Of a stretch of 64,000 nt of DNA, positions 23,473-32,867 are shown one piece after another. The notes beneath the pieces are model-generated. The model was given only the letters and a program-made list of their open reading frames with translations, ran no database searches and had not been told where the DNA came from. The stretch's first letter is position 1. The number at the start of each line of letters is the position of its first letter. Source of the stretch: Catenaria anguillulae PL171. Lineage: Eukaryota > Blastocladiomycota > Blastocladiomycetes > Blastocladiales > Catenariaceae. Where the stretch lies: assembly GCA_002102555.1 (NCBI GenBank), contig MCFL01000021.1, positions 62,001 to 126,000 of the forward strand, given 5' to 3'. A program made the translations under genes and the position numbers.

Positions 23473-25896
23473 ATGGATCCATTCTCATTACCATTACCAC
23501 CAACTGCAACTGCAACTGCAACTGCAACTGCACCATCAACGGCAGCTGGCCATGAGCAGCATGATCCGCCGCCGGCCATTTCCAAGGCGGGTGATCACGA
23601 TGACCTGCTGGCACCCTTTGCACATCCCGACTTTGACCCCGTTGCCTACGCCGCCAACGTCTTCAACAACAACTCCCAAAACCAAAACACCGACACGGAG
23701 GATCGCCTCGCCTTTGCCGCACACGACCTGTCCCGCCAGATTGACGCTCTCGTCGCCACCAATCACGCCACACTTGCCGCCACCGTCAACCACTTTGACC
23801 AACAGTCCCGCCACGTCTCCTCGCTCCTCCAACCACGCCTCGACTCGCTCGCCTCGCTCACCATCCAATGGCGCTCGTCCATTGCTCTCCCTGCACACGC
23901 CCTCAAATCCTCCCTGGCGCTCGCACGCTCCTCGCGCGACGTGCACGCCCTCGCCCTCCTGCTCTCGCACCTGACCAACCTCGCTGCCCAGTCCCTGCCC
24001 GAACTCCCGACCCACATTGCCGACCCGGAATGCGTTTCCGACGATTCCATCCCTTTGCTCGCCGCCACACTCTCAGACCTCGCTGCTTCCCTTTCTCTCG
24101 TGGACCTCTCCGGCATGGACTTGGTCGACAATGTCCTCGCACCACACATTGCCGGGTGTCGCGCTGCCCTTTTGGCCCGGTGCAATGCCATGGTCCACCC
24201 AAAAGATCACGCGCGCACGCAACTTGCCCTCCAAGGGTTGGCCACACTGGGCGTCTTGACTGAATGGCACGCCTTGCGCAGAGCCAAAGTCATTGGCAAG
24301 TTGGACAATGCCATCAAGGATTGGGTCGATACTGTGTGCAATGCCGAAAACCAAAACCAAAACCAAAAGACCAGAGGAAACAAGCCGCAGGCTAATGTGC
24401 TTGGCGGTGCATTCTTGGCCCAGTTTGAGTCAAAGGTCGTGGATTTTCTGGTGGCCGAGGCACAATTTCTTCACGTGCTGCTCACCACGCACCCAATCGC
24501 GGATGCAACTGCTTGGTCCGATTTCTGGTCAGCTGTGGCCTCTGCGCTGGATCGACACTTGGCATCAGCGCCGTCTGCGCAAGCATCCCCATCCATTACG
24601 CTAGCCTACCCAACAATCTGTGCATCTCTCGGTGCTCTCACGTCGCGCACACCGGCCACCATCCCACTGGACCTGCCGCAAGCGAGCCTTGCACCGCTCC
24701 AAGCACACTACCTCGCTCGCGTCCAGTCACTTGTTCAATCATCACTCACAACCCTGTTCCGCACATCCACCTCCTTGGCATCCTCCTCCTCGTCGCTTCC
24801 GCCCGTCCCACCCTGCGACGCCATCCACACCCTTATCCAGTCATGGACTCTGCACTTGCCCAATGCACCGCATATTGTGGCCGCAGGCATTGACCAGCTT
24901 GCCTCGTCCCTGCTCTCGCTGTGCTCTGAATCCATCCTTCTCGTCGAACTGTTTCACGACCACACGTCGCCAACGCCCGCACAGGCTCAAGTCGCACACG
25001 TTGCCCGCGCATTGCTTTGCGTGCACGCTGCAACCATGCAACTCGACAACGATACATTGTGTGCGGCAAGCGAGCGCGTGCTTTCGGATGCCGCGCAGCT
25101 CGTTGACATTTTACTGCAAGCCGTGATTGCAAGCATTCACGCAGCAATGCTTGACCCCGCAGCCTCCTCAACCAACACGGCCACATGGACGAGCACGCTG
25201 GACGGCAAGCTCGCCATTGCACGCGCCTTGCTGGGCCTGGTCACCCCGTCATCGTCATCCACCTCCACCCCCGCCATCATTCACGACTTTGTCGCGCACG
25301 CCCGCCTCGTCCTTGTGGGCACACTTTTGCAACACGTGCCCGTGGCCATTGCCCTTGTCACTCCGGCGGCCAATGTCCAGGATCATTCGGGCCGGCTGCG
25401 TCTCGTGGACGCACTGGCGGCCACCGAAAACGCACTTGCACGTGTGCTCGAGGCCGAGGCGGCCAACGTGGACGTGCATGCCATTGCCACGTTTCGGCAT
25501 TTCCAGGCGCTGCGTATGAGCGTTCTTCTTGACGTTACGGACCTCACGGGCGAGGGTGAGCGGGCGGCCGGGTGGGCGAGGGCGGCGAGTGCAAGTCCCG
25601 TGGTTGTTGGCACGTGGCGCGTTATGATGGGAGGCGCCCAGGCGGCCGAGGTGGCTCGATGGATGCGGGTGAACAAGGCAACAGCGAGTAAACGTGACGT
25701 GGGCCAGTGGGTGCTTGCGTGGGTCGAGCGGTGGGATGCGGCGGTGGCGGACGGGGACAAGCGCCAGGTGTGGAGCGAGTGGACACTTGTCATGGATCGT
25801 GTTTTGGGACAAGGTGGTTGGGTGCGACTCGTGGGCGAGTTTGGACAGACTGTGAACGCTGATGATGATGTTCAAGTCAAGGTGGAGGATGAGTAG
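23473..25896 (+). CDS. COG5: Conserved oligomeric Golgi complex subunit 5
   Basis: A single uninterrupted exon of 807 residues, similar in length to animal COG5. COG5 belongs to lobe B of the COG tethering complex, which works on the cytosolic face of the Golgi in retrograde traffic. The start region has FAHPDFDPVAYAANV, matching the FLSxDFDxxxY motif that opens COG5. The following helical region (DRLAFAAHDLSRQIDALV) and the segment VDLSGMDLVDNVLAPHIAGC correspond to DLSGIEVIENDLLFIARAR of the human protein. Further on, GTLxD- and FWSAV-like blocks (SDFWSAVASALDRHL) align with the FYTFWNSVTQAL region. A short ATATAT tract after the start is encoded by a repeated ACTGCA hexamer. Codon use is uniform and no frame break is present. 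A gap of only 143 bases separates it from the next, convergent gene. Confidence 0.85.
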   Translation: MDPFSLPLPPTATATATATAPSTAAGHEQHDPPPAISKAGDHDDLLAPFAHPDFDPVAYAANVFNNNSQNQNTDTEDRLAFAAHDLSRQIDALVATNHATLAATVNHFDQQSRHVSSLLQPRLDSLASLTIQWRSSIALPAHALKSSLALARSSRDVHALALLLSHLTNLAAQSLPELPTHIADPECVSDDSIPLLAATLSDLAASLSLVDLSGMDLVDNVLAPHIAGCRAALLARCNAMVHPKDHARTQLALQGLATLGVLTEWHALRRAKVIGKLDNAIKDWVDTVCNAENQNQNQKTRGNKPQANVLGGAFLAQFESKVVDFLVAEAQFLHVLLTTHPIADATAWSDFWSAVASALDRHLASAPSAQASPSITLAYPTICASLGALTSRTPATIPLDLPQASLAPLQAHYLARVQSLVQSSLTTLFRTSTSLASSSSSLPPVPPCDAIHTLIQSWTLHLPNAPHIVAAGIDQLASSLLSLCSESILLVELFHDHTSPTPAQAQVAHVARALLCVHAATMQLDNDTLCAASERVLSDAAQLVDILLQAVIASIHAAMLDPAASSTNTATWTSTLDGKLAIARALLGLVTPSSSSTSTPAIIHDFVAHARLVLVGTLLQHVPVAIALVTPAANVQDHSGRLRLVDALAATENALARVLEAEAANVDVHAIATFRHFQALRMSVLLDVTDLTGEGERAAGWARAASASPVVVGTWRVMMGGAQAAEVARWMRVNKATASKRDVGQWVLAWVERWDAAVADGDKRQVWSEWTLVMDRVLGQGGWVRLVGEFGQTVNADDDVQVKVEDE

Positions 25897-26039
25897 ATAA
25901 ACTTGGTCGAGTTTGTCACATATTTACGTATGGCACTGATTGTGGATTGCATGGTAAATGATTCACAAACGGATATGCCAGTAAGTATGAAAAGAATCAC
26001 GGCAATCACGATCCAACTGCCTACCGACATATCGGCTGC

Positions 26040-27755
26040 TCACAAGACGCTTGGCACCATGCCAGTCCTCACCACATAGTACACAATGGCCACCACTACG
26101 GCCACCCACACATACTCCCCAATCCCAAACGCCAATGCCTCGTTCTTGTGCGCCACACTCGCCGCGTCTGTGTCGGTTTCGGACTGCATCCCATGAAACC
26201 CAAACCTAGCCATTGCTTCCTCTGCCGCCTCTACACACGCACGCATGTCTCGCTTGTTCTTAACAGGCATGCCCAACACATAGTGCCCAAACGCAAGAGC
26301 GTGCAGGCGATTGTACATGCGCAACAAGCGCGCTCGCAACCACTCCACTCGCCACGCAATCACCATGGGCCTAACAACCAGATTCAAATGCACCCATAAA
26401 TCGACCTTTGCCCAGAACCCAGGTGGCGCTGGAAATCCGAGCTTGGCCGCGTACTCTTCATCCCAAAACCGATACGCAAACGCCACGAGCTGGCGGCGCG
26501 GCTCGTGCACGGGCACACGGTCGGCGCGTGCGTCGAGCAGTCGCCGCACAAACGTGTGCGTGACGGCTCCTCCAGTTTCGTCGTCGGGGCAGTACAGGGC
26601 AAGCATCAGGGCGTCTTGCACACGGTATGCGAATCCGCCCCGCGTCACGCGGTCGTGCACCTTGGGCACGCCGAGCGCCCCGGCCGTGAGTTTGAGCGCG
26701 TCGGAGGCGCCAGAGACGTTGGCACGTAAAGCGGCGGCAGCTGCACGCACAATGGGGTCGGGGGCAAGCGGGTTCAGGTCCAGCCGCACGCCCAGTAGGT
26801 GCGTGATGAGCGCCCACAAGTGCAAGTAGGCTTGCTCGTCCTCGCGGCGCAACACAAATCCGAGCGTCGCGAGCCCACGCGTCACAGTTGTCGAAAATGT
26901 TAGCGCTGTGATGAGCATGTCGGGCTGGTTGATGGGCATACGATGCGTCTGGAAATCATAACTCGAGGTGCCCGCCGCCACCTTTTTCATAATGCGATAT
27001 CTGACCATGGCGTGCAAAAAACGCACATTGAGCGCGCTGGTCCACCCGGCACCTGTGCGCGGGGCAAATGTTGCGTGTCCACCGTTGGACGCGCAGTACA
27101 CCAAATGCCCGGTCTCGGTGATGCGGCGCCGCACCTTGTTGATGTTTTCCGCAAACAGGTAGCCAGTGGTGAGCAGGATGGCGTTGTTGGGTTGGACAGA
27201 GTAGAGGCCCGCGAGCGACGACATGCCCAGAATGGCGTCGACCAGGGGCGCGTGTTGCATCGAAACAGACTGGCCGCGTTCGATCACCTAAACCATACAA
27301 TCTGGTGAGCGTTTCCAATCGCGGGCCGGTGTGAAAAGTGAGAAACTAGTGAAACAAACCGTCAAGTCAACCCAATCGGGAACATGCCCGACCTCGTCCC
27401 ACATTTCTTTGACTGCCCGTACCTCGTCCTTGCTCATCTCGACCCCACCAATCTTGGTCACGTCCCCACTCGCAACCGCATCCACGGCATGCAAGAGCAC
27501 CTGCACCAAATCCATGCCTGTCTGGCCCTTGGCCGCGCGAATCTTGAGCAGCACAGGCAACACGGCGTCTGCGCGGTCGTCGCCGTACTCGCGCAAAGCC
27601 TCAATTGACTCGAGCGACGGGTACAGGTCCGGGTCCCAGGCGAGCACGTCGTGGTGGCCGGGGACACGCACCAGGGTGCCAGGGGCGGGCGAGTGTGCGA
27701 GTCGGAAGGTCGTTGGGTTGTGGTTGGTTGCGGCGTAGGTCGGCAGGGCGTGCAT
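26040..27755 (-). CDS. DUF2236/MpaB-like ER-bound oxygenase
   Basis: Modelled as complement(join(26040..27287, 27360..27755)), 547 residues; the 72-bp intron is phase 0 (GTTTGT...TTTAG). The sequence fits the MpaB/DUF2236 family that includes the fungal mycophenolic acid enzyme MpaB and bacterial latex-clearing proteins: ILGMSSLAGLYSVQPN, the RRRITETGHLVYCASNGG block, an FLHAMVRYRI helix, and a C-terminal helical part with FAYRFWDEEY and GHYVLGMP. Known members oxidise hydrophobic substrates, but no substrate can be assigned here. One hydrophobic helix near the C-terminus (VWVAVVVAIVYYVV) suggests a tail anchor. The ATG at 27755 is preferred because upstream sequence in frame runs into a 12-G homopolymer without another ATG. 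The family call rests on overall pattern rather than on catalytic residues that I can point to. Confidence 0.66.
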
Positions 27756-28093
27756 GGTGATGGTGGTGGCGTAATCGTGGAAAGAGGTCGTCGTGTGTGT
27801 GTTTTGTGCTGCTTTTGTGGGGGGGGGGGGCACATGCAAGCAGGCACGATTTCAGAGCGGCCGGCTGCGTTGGACTAGCTCTGCCCGGAGGCAACGCAAC
27901 ACAACGCAACACGAAACAAGCACCGCGAGACGCACATCGATCGGCCTTCTTGCAGGAGCATGTAAAGATCTTAAATGTTCACGCCGATCGAACGCGTTTG
28001 TCCATTCGTTTGAACAAACCAGATCAAAATAAATATGTATATACATACAAACAAGTGCTTGCATCAAAATGAAAAATGTCGGTCCACAGACAC
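27756..28093. other. Intergenic region between MpaB-like gene and gene C
   Basis: This 338-bp gap holds the MpaB-like promoter and the gene C 3' UTR. It contains a run of 12 G at 27819-27830 and an AT-rich stretch at 28024-28056 with a 14-base palindrome. No gene is visible. Confidence 0.5.
28034..28047. promoter_or_regulatory. TATGTATATACATA palindrome, possible PUF site in gene C 3' UTR
   Basis: A perfect 14-base palindrome lies about 47 bases past the gene C stop. On the gene C sense strand it contains TGTATATA, which matches the Pumilio/PUF binding consensus UGUANAUA when transcribed. Function is inferred from the motif only. Confidence 0.3.
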
Positions 28094-31000
28094 TTACGAG
28101 CTTGCGTACACTTCAGCAAATCGGAAAAATGTGCAAACTAGACATGCTATCACCAACTGCCGCATCGACGTGGATTCCAAGGTGTTGATTTGCCAAAACT
28201 GAATCAGTGGCAGTATTGGTGCATTGGCCTTGGAAACAGACGGCCGAGCCCCACGTGACGAAACTTGCCGAGTATCGAGGGCATTTCCTGTATCGGACCG
28301 AGCCAAGCTCCCGTTTTGCGACGGCCGTGAATTGGACTCGAAGGATGTCGCCAGTGCACTTTCAATGATGGCATTGCCCGCTCCTCCTCGTTTACTCCCT
28401 TTGCGATTGATGGACACAATGGTCTGGGGAAGTGCCTGGCTCTCCAACATTGTCGTAACCACGACCGGCTGGCGCGCATTCTGATTCTGGCCTTGGTCGG
28501 CCGCTAACGATCCGGACGAGTCAAGCGACGATGATGGCGCATGAGATGCCGACGATTCGGAAGACGTCGTGCTCCCACTGCTACTCTGCGACTTGAGCCG
28601 CAAGTTGCGCGTGGCCAGCCGATTCAGCTCATTCATGGCCTCTACCTTGGACGACAGCACCAGGTACACCATACACACGGACACGTTGGCCGTGATGGTT
28701 AACAAACCAATCAAGTGCAGCCTGAAGTTGGACAGTTCCCAGTCTTTATCCGACCTTAAGGCCCAGTTGTGGCGAATGGACCGATCCAGCAGCTCACACA
28801 GTGCAAACGCGAGCACCGTGGCCACACGCACAATGAGCGAGTGTTGCATGCGGTCCACTTGCAACTGTAGGCTCTTATGCCAGCTTTTCAGCAGCGGGAC
28901 ACTGGCTGCGGCGACCGGTTGTGACGAGCTCGGCGCAGGCACACTTTGCGCTGCTGCCGCTTGGCCATTGTAGGCTGTCGTACCCGATGACGAGTCAAAA
29001 ACGGCTGATGTGCCTGTGGCTTCTGCTGCCTAAATTGGAATGCCAGATGGTGAGTGGAGATTGAGCCATCATCACGGAAAACTGCTGGGCGTATGTACAT
29101 ACATCGGAGATAGCCTCGGTTCCCTTGGTGTTTCCAACACCGTCTTGGCGCCGCTCAAGCGTCCCGTTTGCACGCCGTTCCAAAGTCACATTGGCTCGCC
29201 GCCGCCTGTCAAGCGTGCCAGTGCGGCCAATCGATGGGTACGCTCGAGGAAGCGACCCGATCCACTCACTCAACTCGTCCTTGTTTTGAACGGCCGCATT
29301 TGGCCTCGGCAGAGAGTTGCGACTATGGCCTGCAGATGAGGACGGCACTGGCGGAAGCAAACCACTTACCCGCCTTGATGAAGCCTGCACATATGAACCC
29401 GTCGGATCCCGAGAAGATGGAAATCCGACCAAAAACCCGGGGGATGACTTGCTGACCTTGTTCGTCAGCGCATCGTCATTAAGATCATCCTGCGACACAG
29501 ACGTGGACCCACTGAACGAACCGGAATCGGTCCCATCGCCTGCCGAGATCTGTGCTCGCAATGAAATGACAGTATGCAACACGCCGCCATTGCGAAACAA
29601 GGCATGCATGCGGGATTGGTTGGTTGCCCGGCGGATGATTGGATTGTGGCCGTCAGGAATCGCATAAATGTCACCCAGAGTCAGGCGGTGGTTGAAGCAG
29701 AACAGCAGGTCTTCCAGGATGCCACTGTCGCGCACAAAGACAATGAGCAAGTTGGAGAAGCCATGGAGGATGAGGGCGTTGGTCGACGTGACATTGTCGA
29801 GGGCAACGGACGTGACCGTCATTGTTTCCAGCAGCTGTGGGCAAGGCTCGTGTTAGTGGCAGCAGGGACCTCGAGTGAACGAGAGCTCTAACTTGCGTAC
29901 CCGATGCCCGAATACCAGCCATAGATCCTGCTTCCCAAAGACAATTCCAATGGACAGCTCTGAAATAATGATGTACGTGCTCATGAGGATTCGTGAAGTC
30001 AACGTGACAAACACCTCGGCGAGTGCGGATTGCTGCTCCTGTGTCTTGTCGTTGAGAAAGCGTCTCAGCACTTGAGTGACGCCTTTTTCGAGTCCGCCAA
30101 ATACGAAGTATCCTGCAGAGAACATACGTTCAAACGCGGACATGTTAGCAAGCAGGGCAGGATGGAATGATTTTTGAACGGCCCATACGACATACCACAG
30201 AAGAAGACCATGACCAAGTCCAGATGCCGTTTCAACTCCTTGACAGTCCCTATCCCGTTCCTCGTAATTTGCAACACAACCACCACGAAAAACCACACCT
30301 GCGCCACGACAATGCTGATGAGCAGCCGTTCTTCGGCCTCGGACCATTTCAGCGTGTATGCTGCGCGAAACAACCACACGGCCGTGAGTGGAACCCACAA
30401 GTACGTTCGCTTGAGGGCCGACCACGAGTTCGGTCGTGCCAAGATGCCGTAGAGCCGAAACGAGTGGCAGGCCAAGATCACGAGGATAAATAGGCTGAAT
30501 GCTTCACATCGTCGAAACATGAGTTGATGGTTGGGTGAAACTTCGGACCACACGCTTTCGAGAATGAGCCGAGTCGCGGAAGCGGCCAAGGTGAATACAA
30601 TCCATGCAGTGACAAATGGGTTCCACTTTCCGTTGCCAAGCCTAGGCTGACGGGGCTGTGCTCTTTCTGGGACAGGCGCAGGCCGCGAATCGTCTTTGCC
30701 TGCCAGTGCACGGCTCATGGAGGTGACTGCAACAACCCTGGGAGTCTGGTTGCGCGGAAGGGTCGACTCCATGGTCGAAACAAGCGGTTGATGAAGTACA
30801 AGCGGTCTATTTGTTGGTTTCGGCGCGCCAGGATCGGATTGGACTGTAGTTTGCTGTAAAGGCAAGATGTGTCGCTGCATGGATGTGAATGCAGGTTGCA
30901 GTGGAGGGCCCGAAAGTTGAAGTGGTGGTTCCGTGCTGGCAGCGTCACGCGAGTTCTCCTTCAACGGCACGTGGAATGGATCTCGTGAAAAAGTGCGCGA

Positions 31001-31743
31001 CTGAGACGCAGACATGGGAGGGCTGCTTGGCGCCGTGGACCAAGCATGAGAGCTCATGCTGCTGGAATCAAGCGCAGTGCTGATATCCTTGAGCATTGGC
31101 TCGAACCTAGGTTTTCCGACCTTGTGCAACGAAGCGACGACAGAGTCACTGGATGTTGCGTGCATCGATGGCGGCGAGTGCGCTTGTGCTGGACTTGAAC
31201 AAGCGCCCTGACACTCACCGTGTTGCGATATCGCACTAGGAATTGTCGGCAATGGCTCCATTCGGATACTTTTGTCTGGGACGACTGGAGCACGAGACAT
31301 AGATCCCGACAATTGGGGCCGCGGAAGGGACGACAACCGAGGTGAAGGTTGCACGACATCGTCACCGCATGGTGCGCTGCCGGCTATCCACTCAATGCAG
31401 ATTGCGTCGCATTGGTTGTTGAGCCGCTCAGCGGGTCGTCTCCCGAGAAGGATGCGGAAGCGCTGATGGACGAGTCAAGACCACGCCGGGGTCGCCCTTG
31501 CCCGATTCGTCTCGTCAATGAGAACGTGTGCGGCCAGGCAACTTGAAATAAAGTCTGGGCGAGCAGGCACGTCAATGCCCATCCCATTGAGGAGAAGAGC
31601 GCTCGAACAAAGATCCCCGGCGCTTGCGTATTTGGATCGCGAAGCAGGACGACGGCAGCCGTGAGCAAAATGTGCCAGATCAGCGACGACACAACAATCA
31701 ATGGCACGAGCCGTGCAAACGAGCTGAGGAACGGATACCGCAT
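28094..31743 (-). CDS. Multi-pass membrane protein C, unknown family (one apparent frameshift)
   Basis: Modelled as complement(join(28094..29029, 29103..29834, 29901..30112, 30196..31743)) with one base missing near 31414, about 1142 residues; introns are 73, 66 and 83 bp. About 12 hydrophobic helices are visible in three groups: two at the N-terminus (PLIVVSSLIWHILL), about seven in the middle (including FSLFILVILACHSFR and VVAQVWFFVVVVLQI), and three at the C-terminus after a Ser-rich linker. Gene D has the same order, the same blocks and matching intron positions: DLWLVFGHR followed by an intron then LLETMTVTSV here, and DMWLVFGHR then LLEDLTVTTL in D; SNLLIVFVRDSGI here and SNFIIVTMRDCGI in D. 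A 300-residue polar loop after helix 2 is specific to C. I recognise no characterised family. A large sensor, transporter or channel-like protein is possible. Confidence 0.7.
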
Positions 31744-32211
31744 TCTGACACACAGAGTAACTTCGAATACTTCGCATTGGTAGTCGCCTAGCCGTTTTGC
31801 ACCGGGTTATGCTGCGGTTCCTTCGCAAGTTTTTCGGGTCGGCAAGCGATTTGTATCCATTTTGTTAACGTTGCATCAAAACTGGGAGGCGTCGTACGTC
31901 TGCACCATTGTCCGCAGTTGTTTGCACACACTCGCGCGTTTTTGTCAGTGCTACGACGCATCCCTCGTCACCGTTTGGAAAACGTTTCGCTTCAAGGCTG
32001 GTCGCCTGGAAGATATGTACATCTGGTCATACAAGGAGATCCTCAATGGGACCTCTGACCTCTACCGTAGAACGGGATGAGTGCAGTCGCCAACTCAATT
32101 TTGTCACCGATCAATGAACCACCCCTGGTATTGATCATGGGTTTTGATTGAATACTGACATGTGCAGCGTGTGTTGCCCTTCGCTGTAAAGGGCCGGCTT
32201 GTGCCTCGGGT

Positions 32212-32266
32212 CCTGAGAACAGAGAAACTAGCGTGAGTTTACTGAACAGGATGAGACGAAAAGAGC
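32212..32266 (+). repeat. 55-bp direct repeat, copy 1
   Basis: The sequence from CCTGAGAAC to AAAAGAGC is identical over 55 bases to the copy at 32575-32629 in the same orientation, 363 bp away. Flanks diverge immediately (CGGGCTTT here, TGGGAGAG in copy 2). I see no ORF or target-site duplication. Confidence 0.9.
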
Positions 32267-32574
32267 CGGGCTTTATTGAACGAATCAATGAAAGGAGAAA
32301 CCCTCATGACAGAACATGAGAAACAAGAGAAGACAAACTGAAGACGGAATGAAAGAACAGAACGGGAAGGAAAAGAGAGACAACATTGACATAAAGGACC
32401 AGAGACCAGGGTGGAGCCAGCTCGCAGAAATGAGAAAGAGAACGATGGGATGATGAAGGGCGACTGGAGCGAGGCCCGCGAGGGCGAGCGACAGGTCAAG
32501 GCATGCGCGAGAGATGGTGCGAGACAATATGGGCCAAGGAGACGAGCTGGAATGGGAGCAAAGGAACCAACGGA

Positions 32575-32629
32575 CCTGAGAACAGAGAAACTAGCGTGAG
32601 TTTACTGAACAGGATGAGACGAAAAGAGC
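32575..32629 (+). repeat. 55-bp direct repeat, copy 2
   Basis: This is the second identical copy of the repeat at 32212-32266. The spacer between the two copies is rich in GAGA, AAGA and GGAA on the plus strand, so the pair brackets a purine-rich block. Confidence 0.9.
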
Positions 32630-32764
32630 TGGGAGAGAATCAGCAAAAAATGGGGGGTGCTGTCTCTTTATTGGTCACGGCTCGTCCGCTCACCTGCTCA
32701 CGCCAGCGCGCACACTGCTCTCAGGCTGCAACCTCATGACTCGAAACACATCGGGCGTTGCGCT

Positions 32765-32817
32765 TGATCTGTACCAGATCAGTGGCCACCTTTAGGGTGG
32801 TTACGATCGAGGATCGT
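32765..32817 (-). ncRNA. Cluster of three adjacent stem-loops in the gene D 3' region
   Basis: Three perfect inverted repeats follow one another: TGATCTG/CAGATCA with a 3-base loop (32765-32781), CCACC/GGTGG with a 5-base loop (32786-32800), and ACGATC/GATCGT with a 3-base loop (32803-32817). They begin 51 bases past the gene D stop on its sense strand. They could form a structured 3' UTR element or a small RNA. They lack a tRNA T-loop, and I recognise no RNA family. Confidence 0.4.
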
Positions 32818-32867
32818 CACAGACAACGATAATCGGCATGATCCGAACATTCAGAGTACATTCAATG

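Larger units (their letters stand above)
31744..32867. other. Intergenic region between tandem genes C and D with repeats and hairpins
   Basis: This 1.1-kb gap is upstream of gene C and downstream of gene D. It contains a duplicated 55-bp sequence, a purine-rich tract between the copies on the plus strand, and three consecutive perfect stem-loops close to the gene D stop. I find no protein-coding gene in it. Confidence 0.6.

Noticed and set aside
27753-27839. Upstream extension of the MpaB-like protein through the G12 run
   Set aside because: It would need a TTG start and places a homopolymeric Pro run in a region that otherwise looks like a 5' UTR.
32761-32820. tRNA-like reading of the triple stem-loop
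   Set aside because: Third arm has a 3-base loop instead of a 7-base T-loop and there is no acceptor stem.
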